Assembly: GCA_023957155.1 (NCBI GenBank)
Contig: JAMLHK010000012.1
Span: forward strand, 62,001-126,000
Reading direction: 5' to 3'
Length of the DNA: 64,000 nt
Origin: Chitinophagaceae bacterium
GTDB lineage: Bacteria; Bacteroidota; Bacteroidia; Chitinophagales; Chitinophagaceae
In this document: one piece after another, positions 37,676 through 44,971 of the stretch
How the letters are laid out: the number at the start of each line of letters is the position of its first letter
Position numbering within the stretch: the first letter of the stretch is position 1
Program-made: the position numbers and the translations under genes
The notes under the pieces: generated by a model
The model's input: only the letters and a program-made list of their open reading frames with translations
Told to the model about the DNA's origin: nothing
The model's database searches: none

Positions 37676-38769
37676 AATGCCGGCGTAAAAATGAGGTAGT
37701 AAAAAAACATAAAGATATCAAAAGCCCAGAACCATTTCCAAAGATCTTTCTCGTCTAATTTTTCCATAGCGTGATGCCAGATAACACCTTGTACGATGAG
37801 GCGCAGCGCCCATACCCCGATTACCGGCTCCCAATGGAAAAGCAGGAGCGAAGCGATAAAAGCCGGGTAAAATAAGAAATGCGTAAAAGCGTATAATCCC
37901 AATAAAAACCGGTGTTTCGCTTTATATAGCCTGGCGGTGGTGAAATGCCTTTGCTTTTGTTTCATCCATTCTTTCCAGGTTTTTTTAGGTTCCGACAGCG
38001 TAAAGGTTTCTTTATCTATGATCACCGTGGTATTCAGGCTGTTGGCTGTAGCGTTGATGAACAGATCATCATCGCCGCCGGGTAAATGGTTGTGCGCGGA
38101 GAAGCCTTTATTCCGCAGAAAAACGTCTTTTTTATAGGCGAGATTTCTTCCCGTTCCCATATAAGGTAATCCCGCCAGGGCATAGGAAAGATATTGTATC
38201 CCGGTATGGAAGGTTTCAAAGCGGATGATTTTATTCAGTATTCCTTTTCGCTTTTGATAGCCGCCGTATCCTAATACGATTTCAGTTTTTCCGTTAAAAG
38301 CAGCTGCCATCTTTTGCATCCAGAATTCACTGACAGGAACGCAGTCTGCATCGGTTAACAACACCACATCATATTTTGCCGTTTTGATACCTACCGATAA
38401 AGGAAATTTTTTCCCGGCAATGAAACGCGCTTCCTGCTTTAATTCGATAACATGCAGTTGTGGAAAATCTTTCTGCAGGGCTTCCAGCAGGTATTTAGAT
38501 TCGTCTAAGGAATTGTCATTCACTAAAATCACCTCGTGGGTGCCTGTAAATTCCTGTACCAGTAATCCGGGAAGATTTTTAGCTAAATTTGCGGCTTCAT
38601 CACGGGCACAAACAATAACAGAAACGGGTTGCTGATGGTATGAAATGGAAGAATCATCACGATAAAAAGCCAGCTTTCTGAAAAAATACAGGTAATAAAT
38701 GATCTGGATCAAAGTAATGCAGCAAAATGCTCCAAAAACGATTATAGGCCAATCCGGTCTTTCTATCAT
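37645..38769 (-). CDS. Family 2 glycosyltransferase with C-terminal membrane segments
   Basis: The protein has 374 residues. An N-terminal membrane helix (about 8-30) is followed by a GT-A domain: VSVIVCARDEAANL, the nucleotide-binding VILVNDNSLDESKYLLEAL, DVVLLTDADCVP (DxD-like) and LPGGDDDLFINA. Three or so hydrophobic segments close the C-terminus (LGLYAFTHFLFYPAFIASLL, FMFFYYLIF). Probably an inner-membrane enzyme for envelope glycan or lipid glycosylation; donor and acceptor are unknown. The 3' end overlaps rsmG. Confidence 0.9.
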   Translation of the reverse strand: MIERPDWPIIVFGAFCCITLIQIIYYLYFFRKLAFYRDDSSISYHQQPVSVIVCARDEAANLAKNLPGLLVQEFTGTHEVILVNDNSLDESKYLLEALQKDFPQLHVIELKQEARFIAGKKFPLSVGIKTAKYDVVLLTDADCVPVSEFWMQKMAAAFNGKTEIVLGYGGYQKRKGILNKIIRFETFHTGIQYLSYALAGLPYMGTGRNLAYKKDVFLRNKGFSAHNHLPGGDDDLFINATANSLNTTVIIDKETFTLSEPKKTWKEWMKQKQRHFTTARLYKAKHRFLLGLYAFTHFLFYPAFIASLLLFHWEPVIGVWALRLIVQGVIWHHAMEKLDEKDLWKWFWAFDIFMFFYYLIFTPALWKKPRINWK

Positions 38770-38841
38770 GGCGGCGAAGGTAAGAAATAGAAGAATTGAT
38801 TATTATGGATTTACGGTAATGTGAAAATATGTTGAAAAATT

Positions 38842-39981
38842 ATGGCTGCATTAAAGTTTGAAATACAAAAGACTGATCCTTTATCGGGAGCGAGGGCGGG
38901 TATGATCACTACCGATCACGGCAGTATCCCCACACCTGTATTTATGCCCGTAGGTACGGCCGGTACGGTAAAAGCCGTTACCCAAAGCCAGTTGGAACAG
39001 GAAGTGAGGGCAAAGATCATCCTCGGGAATACCTATCATTTGTATCTGCGGCCGGGGGTGGACGTGTTGGAGCAGGCGGGCGGCTTACACCGGTTTATGA
39101 ACTGGCAGCGGCCGATATTGACAGACAGCGGAGGCTACCAGGTTTTTTCTTTGGCCGGTACCCGGAAAATTAAAGAAGAGGGCGTGATGTTTCAAAGCCA
39201 TATTGACGGGAGCCGGCATTTGTTCTCCCCCGAGAAGGTAATGGATATCCAGCGAAGTATCGGGGCGGATATCATCATGGCCTTTGATGAATGCCCGCCT
39301 TACCCCAGTGAATATGCTTATGCACAGAAGTCTATGGAGCTTACCCATCGCTGGCTTGACCGGTGTTTTCAGCGATTGGGTGAAACAGACCACCGGTATG
39401 GTTATTCCCAAAATCTTTTTCCTATTGTGCAGGGCGGAACATACCCGGACCTGAGAAAAGCATCCTGTTCTTATATCAGCGCACAAAATGCAGTGGGTAA
39501 TGCAATCGGGGGACTGAGTGTAGGAGAGCCGGAAAATATGATGTATGAATTGTGCGGACTGTGCTGTAACCACCTGCCGGCAGACCGGCCCCGCTACCTG
39601 ATGGGGGTGGGCACACCCTGGAATATCCTGGAATGTATTGCCCTGGGGGTAGACATGTTTGATTGTGTTATGCCTACCCGCAACGGGCGGAACGCTATGT
39701 TGTTTACATCAAAAGGCGTTATAAATATTGATAATAAAAAATGGGAGAAAGATTATTCACCTATTGATGACGGTATAGATTGTGCAACCAGCAATTATTA
39801 TAGTAAAGCTTATCTGCGGCATCTTATCAAGTCGAAGGAAATACTGGGACTGACCATTGCCAGCATTCATAATCTTGCTTTTTATCTGCACGTGGTTACA
39901 GAAGCCCGCCGGCACATTGAAGCCGGCGATTTTAACAGTTGGATGCGGGTGGCTATTGAGCAGTATAAACAGAAAGTATAG
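38842..39981 (+). CDS. tgt: tRNA-guanine (queuine) transglycosylase
   Basis: The enzyme inserts the queuosine precursor preQ1 at G34 of tRNAs with GUN anticodons. The 379 residues match the family length. Substrate motifs are DSGGYQVFSLAG, AFDECPPYPSEYAYA, GIVQGG-like FPIVQGGTYPDL, IGGLSVGEP and DMFDCVMPTRNGRNA. The zinc site normally reads CxCxxC plus a His; here it reads IDCATS, so two of three cysteines are missing, although the later SIHNLAFYL histidine is present. I believe this is a lineage trait of Bacteroidota Tgt, but did not check. Confidence 0.95.
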   Translation: MAALKFEIQKTDPLSGARAGMITTDHGSIPTPVFMPVGTAGTVKAVTQSQLEQEVRAKIILGNTYHLYLRPGVDVLEQAGGLHRFMNWQRPILTDSGGYQVFSLAGTRKIKEEGVMFQSHIDGSRHLFSPEKVMDIQRSIGADIIMAFDECPPYPSEYAYAQKSMELTHRWLDRCFQRLGETDHRYGYSQNLFPIVQGGTYPDLRKASCSYISAQNAVGNAIGGLSVGEPENMMYELCGLCCNHLPADRPRYLMGVGTPWNILECIALGVDMFDCVMPTRNGRNAMLFTSKGVINIDNKKWEKDYSPIDDGIDCATSNYYSKAYLRHLIKSKEILGLTIASIHNLAFYLHVVTEARRHIEAGDFNSWMRVAIEQYKQKV

Positions 39982-40030
39982 GGATATCGTATATGCCGGA
40001 TCAGCATTTACTACCCCGGTAAGCCGTACC

Positions 40031-40858
40031 TTATTTTCGCTTTTGTTCAAAAAGCCAGGGCAGGAGCGTGGGTTCGGCAAAGGCATTTATCCAGCTATCG
40101 TGCTTTACTCCCGGGTATTCCGTGAATTTTACTTTGGCGCCTGCTTCCTGCAGGGCATTGACCATGCTCTTAGATTGGGCTATGGGTACCACGCTGTCAT
40201 CAGTGCCGTGAAATACCCATATTGGGAAATGTTTTCCATATCGTTTTGCACCTGCCGGGTTGCCGCCACCGCAAATAGAAATTGCCGCAGCAAATTGTTT
40301 GGGTTTGCGCCATAATAGTTCGAAGGTTCCAAAGCCTCCCATCGAAAGACCGCCGATGTATATTCGTTTCGGATCAACAATGCCGCTGTTTACTAAAGTG
40401 TCAATAAAATTCATAACCAGTTGAAGCGGACGGGTAGGAGGTACATCCATGGGAAAACGATAAACTATGGAAGAGTCGGCAGCTTTGCTTTTTTCCCGTA
40501 CACTCCAGGAAGAATCGGCCGGGCATTGCGGAAAAACAACAATAGCCGGGAATTTTTCCCTGTTGACGGAATCCAGGAAAAGATCACCGCCCCATTTTAA
40601 CTGGGCTTCATTGTCATTGCCTCTTTCACCGGAGCCGTGTAAAAAAACAATTAACGGGTATTTTTTGTCTGCGGAAAAATGTATCGGGGAAAGTATCCTG
40701 CAGGGCAGGCTGTCATCGCCCTGCAAAAAAAGCTGCCGTTCAAATAGCTCCAGGTCCGGAACTTGCGCTTTTATGATGCCGGGAAGCAGACCGAGCAGCA
40801 AATAAGCCGGGATAAGTTTGAAACTATTGTGAATATTTTTCATAATAGAAAGATACAA
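40031..40858 (-). CDS. Exported alpha/beta hydrolase (esterase, PHB-depolymerase/dienelactone-hydrolase type)
   Basis: The protein has 275 residues with a signal peptide (about 1-31). The fold is given by YPLIVFLHGSGERGND (oxyanion region), the nucleophile elbow GGLSMGGFGTFELL (GxSxG), VFHGTDDSVVP (Asp) and GVKHDSWINAF (His), completing a Ser-Asp-His triad. Such proteins are often phospholipase/carboxylesterases in Bacteroidota. The substrate is unknown. It is divergent from the lptF/G-type permease gene. Confidence 0.9.
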   Translation of the reverse strand: MYLSIMKNIHNSFKLIPAYLLLGLLPGIIKAQVPDLELFERQLFLQGDDSLPCRILSPIHFSADKKYPLIVFLHGSGERGNDNEAQLKWGGDLFLDSVNREKFPAIVVFPQCPADSSWSVREKSKAADSSIVYRFPMDVPPTRPLQLVMNFIDTLVNSGIVDPKRIYIGGLSMGGFGTFELLWRKPKQFAAAISICGGGNPAGAKRYGKHFPIWVFHGTDDSVVPIAQSKSMVNALQEAGAKVKFTEYPGVKHDSWINAFAEPTLLPWLFEQKRK

Positions 40859-40880
40859 AGTTCTTGTTAGAGTTTTAGTT

Positions 40881-40888
40881 TACTTTTG
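40881..40888 (+). promoter_or_regulatory. Candidate -7 box for the LptF/LptG permease gene
   Basis: TACTTTTG matches TAnnTTTG, 38 nt before the ATG at 40927. A TTG at 40864-40866 leaves a 14-nt spacer, shorter than consensus. Confidence 0.35.
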
Positions 40889-40926
40889 TCCATTCCGGTG
40901 TAGTAACGTTTACCCGAGCTGAATGC

Positions 40927-42006
40927 ATGAAAAAAATAGACTGGTACATATTTAAAGATTTTATTTTCACTTTTATTTATTGTATCGTGCTGTTTACTGC
41001 TATTTCCGTTGTGGTAGACATCAGCGAAAAAACAGATGATTTTGCCAAAGCTAATCTCTCCGCAAAATATGTCATAATACACTACTATGTGGGTTTTGTG
41101 CCGTTTATTGTATCTTTTTTATTTCCCCTGTTTACTTTTATTTCCGTTATTTTTTTTACCTCCCGTTTAGCCAACCGGTCAGAAATTATTGCCATGCTGG
41201 CCAGTGGCACCAGTTTCAACCGCCTGTTAAAGCCTTATATCCTGGGAGGTATCGTACTGGCTTTGCTGCTTTGGGCAGGCAACCGTTCATTTGTTCCCAG
41301 GGCAAATGAAATAAGAACCGCTTTTGAATTAAAATATATTCCGTCACCGGGACAACACAACAGCAGCAACAATATCTATATGCGCATTGATTCGGTTTCG
41401 TATTGCGGTATCCGGTACTATGATACGACCTCCAAAAGTGGCGGCGGCTTTTTTATGGACAGGTTAAACGGAGAAAAAGTTGCATATAATTTAAGGGCTA
41501 ACTCAATTGACTGGGACGCCGTGCAAAAGAAGTGGAAGCTGACCGGCATAATTGAGAGAACTGTTAATGACCTGGGGGAAGAGATCAGGGAGGATACGGT
41601 GAGAAGAATGGATTTTAATTTTACACCGGAGGATTTAAAGCGCGATGAGTATGTAAAAAGCCGGCTTACCACTCCGGAGCTGCGGAATATGATCCGGATG
41701 GAAAAATTAAGAGGCGCTGAGGGAATTAAGGACCTGGAAGTTGAGTTATACCGCAGGGATGCCACACCCGTAACCGTGATCATCCTTACTTTAATAGGTG
41801 CTGTTCTCGCTTCGCGGAAGATACGGGGAGGAAGCGGTATACACCTTGCTGCGGGTTTTGCCATAGCGGCCCTGTTTATCCTCTTTGACCGCTTTTCTAC
41901 TATCTTCAGTGTTAAGGGAAGTCTGCCGCCTGTTATAGCAGCCTGGCTGCCGAATGTAATATTTGGCATGCTGACATGGTATCTCTACAAAAAGGCTCCG
42001 AAATAG
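40927..42006 (+). CDS. LptF/LptG (YjgP/YjgQ) family permease
   Basis: The protein has 359 residues with the family layout: transmembrane segments at about 10-32, 50-72 and 95-115, a large periplasmic beta-jellyroll (about 130-265) and three C-terminal helices (about 278-350). The N-terminal IDWYIFKDFIFTF matches the family opening KRYILKEFL. It forms the inner-membrane part of the LPS export machine. Only one of the usual two paralogs is here; which of LptF or LptG it is cannot be decided. Confidence 0.9.
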   Translation: MKKIDWYIFKDFIFTFIYCIVLFTAISVVVDISEKTDDFAKANLSAKYVIIHYYVGFVPFIVSFLFPLFTFISVIFFTSRLANRSEIIAMLASGTSFNRLLKPYILGGIVLALLLWAGNRSFVPRANEIRTAFELKYIPSPGQHNSSNNIYMRIDSVSYCGIRYYDTTSKSGGGFFMDRLNGEKVAYNLRANSIDWDAVQKKWKLTGIIERTVNDLGEEIREDTVRRMDFNFTPEDLKRDEYVKSRLTTPELRNMIRMEKLRGAEGIKDLEVELYRRDATPVTVIILTLIGAVLASRKIRGGSGIHLAAGFAIAALFILFDRFSTIFSVKGSLPPVIAAWLPNVIFGMLTWYLYKKAPK

Positions 42007-42036
42007 GTTAAATAATTTCATTGAAATCCCGGATTT

Positions 42037-42069
42037 TTGCCGGTTATAACGGTGTTTTAGCTAACTTTA
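42037..42069 (+). promoter_or_regulatory. Candidate gltA promoter
   Basis: TTG (42037-42039), a 22-nt spacer and TAACTTTA (42062-42069) fit the Bacteroidota consensus with one mismatch in the -7 box. The ATG follows at 42123. Confidence 0.45.
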
Positions 42070-42122
42070 GCGCTCTCGCTTATCCTGCGCAATGAGATGG
42101 TATCTAAGAAACACTTAACTAT

Positions 42123-43448
42123 ATGGCAACTATAAAAGAAAGGTTTAAAGCGAAAGCTGACGAACTATCAGAAGAAATCAAAGAAATTCTTAAAGAGCAC
42201 GGCAATAAAAAAATCGGGGAGGTAATGCTTTCCCAGATTTACCAGGGTATGAGGGGAATGACCGGGCTGGTAAGTGAAACTTCTTTGCTTGATGCGCAGG
42301 AGGGTATACGTTTCAGAGGATTTACTATTCCGGAATTACAAAAGAAGCTCCCCAAGGCGCCAAACGGGAATGAACCGCTTCCGGAGGGACTGTTTTACCT
42401 GATGCTTATGGGTAAGCTGCCCACAGAGAATGATGTAAACGATATTACGAATGCCTGGCAGCGCCGCTCTCATGTTCCCAATCATGTTTTTGATGCCATT
42501 GATGCTTTGCCGAAATCATCCCACCCGATGACGCAGTTTGTAGTGGCCATTATGGCTTTGCAAACGGAAAGCATTTTTGTTCGTAAATATAGCCAGGGGC
42601 TTGGTAAGAAAGATTACTGGGATGCGGTATATGATGATGCTATGAACCTGATTGCCCGTTTACCCCGGGTAGCTGCGTATATTTACCGGCGTAAGTACAA
42701 AGATGACAAGCATATTCAGCCGGATGGACTGCTTGACTGGGCGGGTAATTTTGCCCACATGCTGGGTTTTGAAGATGAGAGCTTTAAGGAGCTGATGCGC
42801 TTATACATGACCATACATGCCGATCATGAAGGAGGTAACGTGTCTGCGCATACCACGCACCTGGTGGGTTCGGCTTTAAGCGATCCCTACCTGAGCCTGG
42901 CAGCAGGTATGAACGGGCTCGCCGGTCCTTTGCACGGGTTAGCTAACCAGGAAGTGATAAAATGGATATATGAAATGCGGGAAGAGCTGGGTGTTCAGTT
43001 ACCTTCAAAAGCCCAGATAGAAAAATACGTAAAGAAAACGCTGAAAGAAGGGAAAGTAGTTCCCGGATACGGACATGCGGTATTGCGTAAAACCGATCCC
43101 CGGTTTTCAGCTCAAATGGAATTTGGTAAAAAGCACCTGCCTGACGACCCGCTTGTAAATACGGTTTGGCGGATATATGAAGTTGTTCCCGCTGTATTGA
43201 AATCGTTGGGGAAAGTAAAAAACCCCTGGCCGAATGTTGATGCCCACAGTGGTGCGTTACTGGTACATTACGGGTTGGTGGAGTATGAGTTTTATACGGT
43301 GCTGTTTGGAGTCAGCCGATCGCTGGGTGTATTGGCCAGCCTGTGTTGGGACAGGGCTTTGGGATTGCCGATAGAACGTCCCAAGTCGGTAACTACGGCT
43401 TTGGTAAAAGACTGGCTGAAAGGTAAAGGGGAAATCTGGGGCGATTAG
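42123..43448 (+). CDS. gltA: Citrate synthase, mitochondrial-like type
   Basis: The enzyme condenses oxaloacetate and acetyl-CoA at entry to the TCA cycle. The 441 residues align by eye with eukaryotic mitochondrial citrate synthase throughout: EGIRFRGFTIPE, PLPEGLF, LYMTIHADHEGGNVSAHT, LVGSALSDPYLS, MNGLAGPLHGLANQEV, KVVPGYGHAVLRKTDPR and KNPWPNVDAHSG. The catalytic His-His-Asp are in PLHGLA, GYGHAV and VDAHSG. This is clearly closer to the eukaryotic type than to the NADH-regulated E. coli type. It is monocistronic with its own promoter and terminator. Confidence 0.97.
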   Translation: MATIKERFKAKADELSEEIKEILKEHGNKKIGEVMLSQIYQGMRGMTGLVSETSLLDAQEGIRFRGFTIPELQKKLPKAPNGNEPLPEGLFYLMLMGKLPTENDVNDITNAWQRRSHVPNHVFDAIDALPKSSHPMTQFVVAIMALQTESIFVRKYSQGLGKKDYWDAVYDDAMNLIARLPRVAAYIYRRKYKDDKHIQPDGLLDWAGNFAHMLGFEDESFKELMRLYMTIHADHEGGNVSAHTTHLVGSALSDPYLSLAAGMNGLAGPLHGLANQEVIKWIYEMREELGVQLPSKAQIEKYVKKTLKEGKVVPGYGHAVLRKTDPRFSAQMEFGKKHLPDDPLVNTVWRIYEVVPAVLKSLGKVKNPWPNVDAHSGALLVHYGLVEYEFYTVLFGVSRSLGVLASLCWDRALGLPIERPKSVTTALVKDWLKGKGEIWGD

Positions 43449-43475
43449 CGGACAGGAAAAATTACGTTTAATAAT

Positions 43476-43506
43476 AACCAGGCCATTCCGGTCTGGTTTT
43501 TATTTT
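43476..43506 (+). terminator. Intrinsic terminator after gltA
   Basis: AACCAGGCC pairs with GGTCTGGTT (one G-T pair) around the loop ATTCC, followed by a T-rich run. It ends where the -33 element of the tRNA-array promoter begins. Confidence 0.8.
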
Positions 43507-43534
43507 GACAGAACGCATCGGCAATCTATATTTG
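43505..43534 (+). promoter_or_regulatory. Strong consensus promoter of the tRNA-like array
   Basis: TTG (43505-43507), a 19-nt spacer and TATATTTG (43527-43534) match the Bacteroidota consensus fully. Transcription would start near 43541, about 11 nt before the first tRNA-like unit. Confidence 0.7.
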
Positions 43535-43551
43535 CACTCCTGAAAAAGAAA

Positions 43552-43812
43552 CGGGGTTTAGCTCAGCTGGCTGGAGCGTCCCGCGTGCTCGCGGGAAGGT
43601 CACCGGCAAAGAGTTATTTAGAAAAAGCGTTTTTAACAGGGGGTTTAGCTCAGCTGGCTAGAGCGTCCCGCGTGTTCGCGGGAAGGTCACCGGCAAAGAG
43701 TTATTTAGAAAAAGTGTTTTTAACAGGGGGTTTAGCTCAGCTGGTTAGAGCGTCCCGCGTGCTCGCGGGAAGGTCACCGGCAAAGAATTATTTAGAAAAA
43801 GCGTTTTTAACA
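43552..43812 (+). repeat. Three 87-bp tandem tRNA-Ala-like units lacking the 3' part
   Basis: Units start at 43552, 43639 and 43726, and an intact tRNA-Ala starts at 43813, an exact 87-nt period. Each unit has the tRNA-Ala acceptor 5' strand and D-arm (GGGGGTTTAGCTCAGCTGG, first G being C in unit 1). In place of the normal anticodon arm there is a 7-bp hairpin TCCCGCG/CGCGGGA with a 4-nt loop (TGCT or TGTT). AAGGTCACCGG then matches the tRNA again, but the T-loop and 3' acceptor are replaced by an A/T-rich spacer with AAAAAGCGTTTTT. No canonical anticodon loop or closed acceptor can form, so these are not functional tRNAs. Units differ by only a few bases. Confidence 0.85.
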
Positions 43813-43886
43813 GGGGGTTTAGCTCAGCTGGCTAGAGCGTTTGCATGGCATGCAAAAGGTCACCGGTTCGACTCCGGTAACCTCCA
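43813..43886 (+). tRNA. tRNA-Ala (anticodon GGC)
   Basis: A full 74-nt cloverleaf can be drawn. Acceptor GGGGGTT pairs with AACCTCC (one G-T), the D-arm is GCTC/GAGC, and anticodon stem TTTGC/GCAAA encloses loop ATGGCAT, giving anticodon GGC. The variable region is AGGTC, the T-arm ACCGG-TTCGACT-CCGGT and the discriminator A. CCA is not encoded (CACC follows). It is the fourth and only complete member of the 87-nt array. Confidence 0.93.
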
Positions 43887-43893
43887 CACCCCA

Positions 43894-43928
43894 AAGCAAG
43901 GCGGCAATGAACCGGCCTTGCTTTTTTT
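43894..43928 (+). terminator. Intrinsic terminator after tRNA-Ala
   Basis: AAGCAAGGC (43894-43902) pairs perfectly with GCCTTGCTT (43915-43923) and is followed by a T run to 43928. With the promoter at 43505 it defines one transcript of about 390 nt covering all four units. Confidence 0.85.
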
Positions 43929-43936
43929 ATAACAAC

Positions 43937-44134
43937 CAGATAAGCTGCGGAGCAGCCGTAATATTAAAGCCGGTTTCATACAGGTGGGCCACCATTGCTG
44001 ATCAAAAAAATCAAACAGATATTCCTTTTTGTACGTAGGGATTAGCCATAGCCGGTGTTTATGTTTCATAATTTATCGAACAATTTAATATTGCGCCGCG
44101 GCTTAGAGAAATGTGTTGAAATCCTTGTGGCTGC
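43937..44134. repeat. Long direct repeat, copy 1
   Basis: From CAGATAAGCTGCG to CTTGTGGCTGC this 198-nt block is repeated at 44681-44931 with high identity (for example TTCCTTTTTGTACGTAGGG and AATTTATCGAACAATTTAA are identical in both). It contains no convincing gene. The interval 44135-44680 between the copies (546 nt) holds only a terminator-like hairpin and a 20-codon ORF of doubtful reality. Confidence 0.8.
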
Positions 44135-44527
44135 AAATATTTTGGCATGCTGCGCCACTATAGCAGGAAAAGGCGCATATCATGATAACATTAAAGCCTG
44201 TTTCATATTAGACTGGCTGCTCATTCATCTTCAGAAATTTATACTTCAGGCATTTTTTGGAGGACAAGTCAGGAGTTAGCATATATCAACCATCCCCGGT
44301 AGGCTATTGGTCTGCACGCCGGTAAGTATTTATACTTATCGGGCAAAATCTACCGAAAAACGAAGGGAAAAACACATCTGCCGAATTAAGTTCCTTTAAG
44401 GGTAAATCTGTAGCATCTTTGTTATCGAATCATTAGGATAGATGATCAGGCAATAGTTAAACAGTAATAGAGGTTGCTTAATAACTCGCCAAACAAAGTC
44501 ACATTAACCCGGCACACCGGAATAATG

Positions 44528-44557
44528 ACCAGTTTTAAAAAACTGGTTTTTTATTTT
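44528..44557 (+). terminator. Terminator-like hairpin in the intergenic region
   Basis: ACCAGTT (44528-44534) pairs with AACTGGT (44541-44547), followed by a T-rich tail. It implies a transcript from the left, but no gene is recognised upstream between the direct repeats. Confidence 0.5.
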
Positions 44558-44680
44558 TACAACCTGTCCGACTTAAATCAGCAAATGATGAAAAAAGAAA
44601 TCACTGATTTTGATAATTCATGCGTTAAGCATTTTAAGAATGGATAAGTCAGACTAAAATTTGGTCTGTCTGCATACCGG

Positions 44681-44931
44681 CAGATAAGCTGCGTAGCAGC
44701 CCTAATATTTATAGGAAAAAATAGAGAAAAGTAAAAAGGCGCATGGTGCCGTAATATTAAAGCCGGTTTTATACAGGTGGCTACCATTCCTGGTCAAAAA
44801 AACCAAATAGATATTCCTTTTTGTACGTAGGGATTAGTCGTAGCTGGTGTTTATGTTTTATAATTTATCGAACAATTTAATATTGCGCCGCGCTGCGGCT
44901 TAGAGAAATGTGTTGAAACCCTTGTGGCTGC
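44681..44931. repeat. Long direct repeat, copy 2
   Basis: This is the 251-nt counterpart of 43937-44134. It carries an extra segment of about 48 nt after the GCTGCGTAGCAGC hairpin and a 5-nt GCTGC insertion near the 3' end. Copy 2 is followed by TTTTTTATAACAGTCAG, and copy 1 is preceded by the similar TTTTTTTATAACAACCAG, so the duplicated unit probably extends beyond the block itself. Confidence 0.8.
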
Positions 44932-44953
44932 TTTTTTATAACAGTCAGAACAA

Positions 44954-44971
44954 AGCAGAAGCCGCTCTGCT
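44954..44971 (-). terminator. Possible nrdBA terminator hairpin
   Basis: On the minus strand AGCAGA pairs with TCTGCT around GCGGCT, overlapping the nrdA stop codon and followed by TTGTT. The T tract is poor, so this is weak. Confidence 0.3.

Noticed and set aside
43552-43812. CRISPR-like array
   Set aside because: The units are contiguous 87-nt near-identical repeats without unique spacers, and no cas genes are in the window.
43585-43932. Plus-strand ORF of 115 codons with a 29-residue internal repeat
   Set aside because: It is a by-product of the 87-nt tRNA-like array: 87 is a multiple of 3, so the frame stays open, and it reads through the tRNA-Ala itself. No protein features.
44055-44279. 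74-codon ORF after tRNA-Ala
   Set aside because: Starts inside direct repeat copy 1 and runs into unrelated sequence; no family features.
44585-44647. 20-codon ORF (MMKKEITDFDNS...) between the direct repeats
   Set aside because: Too short to judge, no ribosome-binding context, no similarity recognised.
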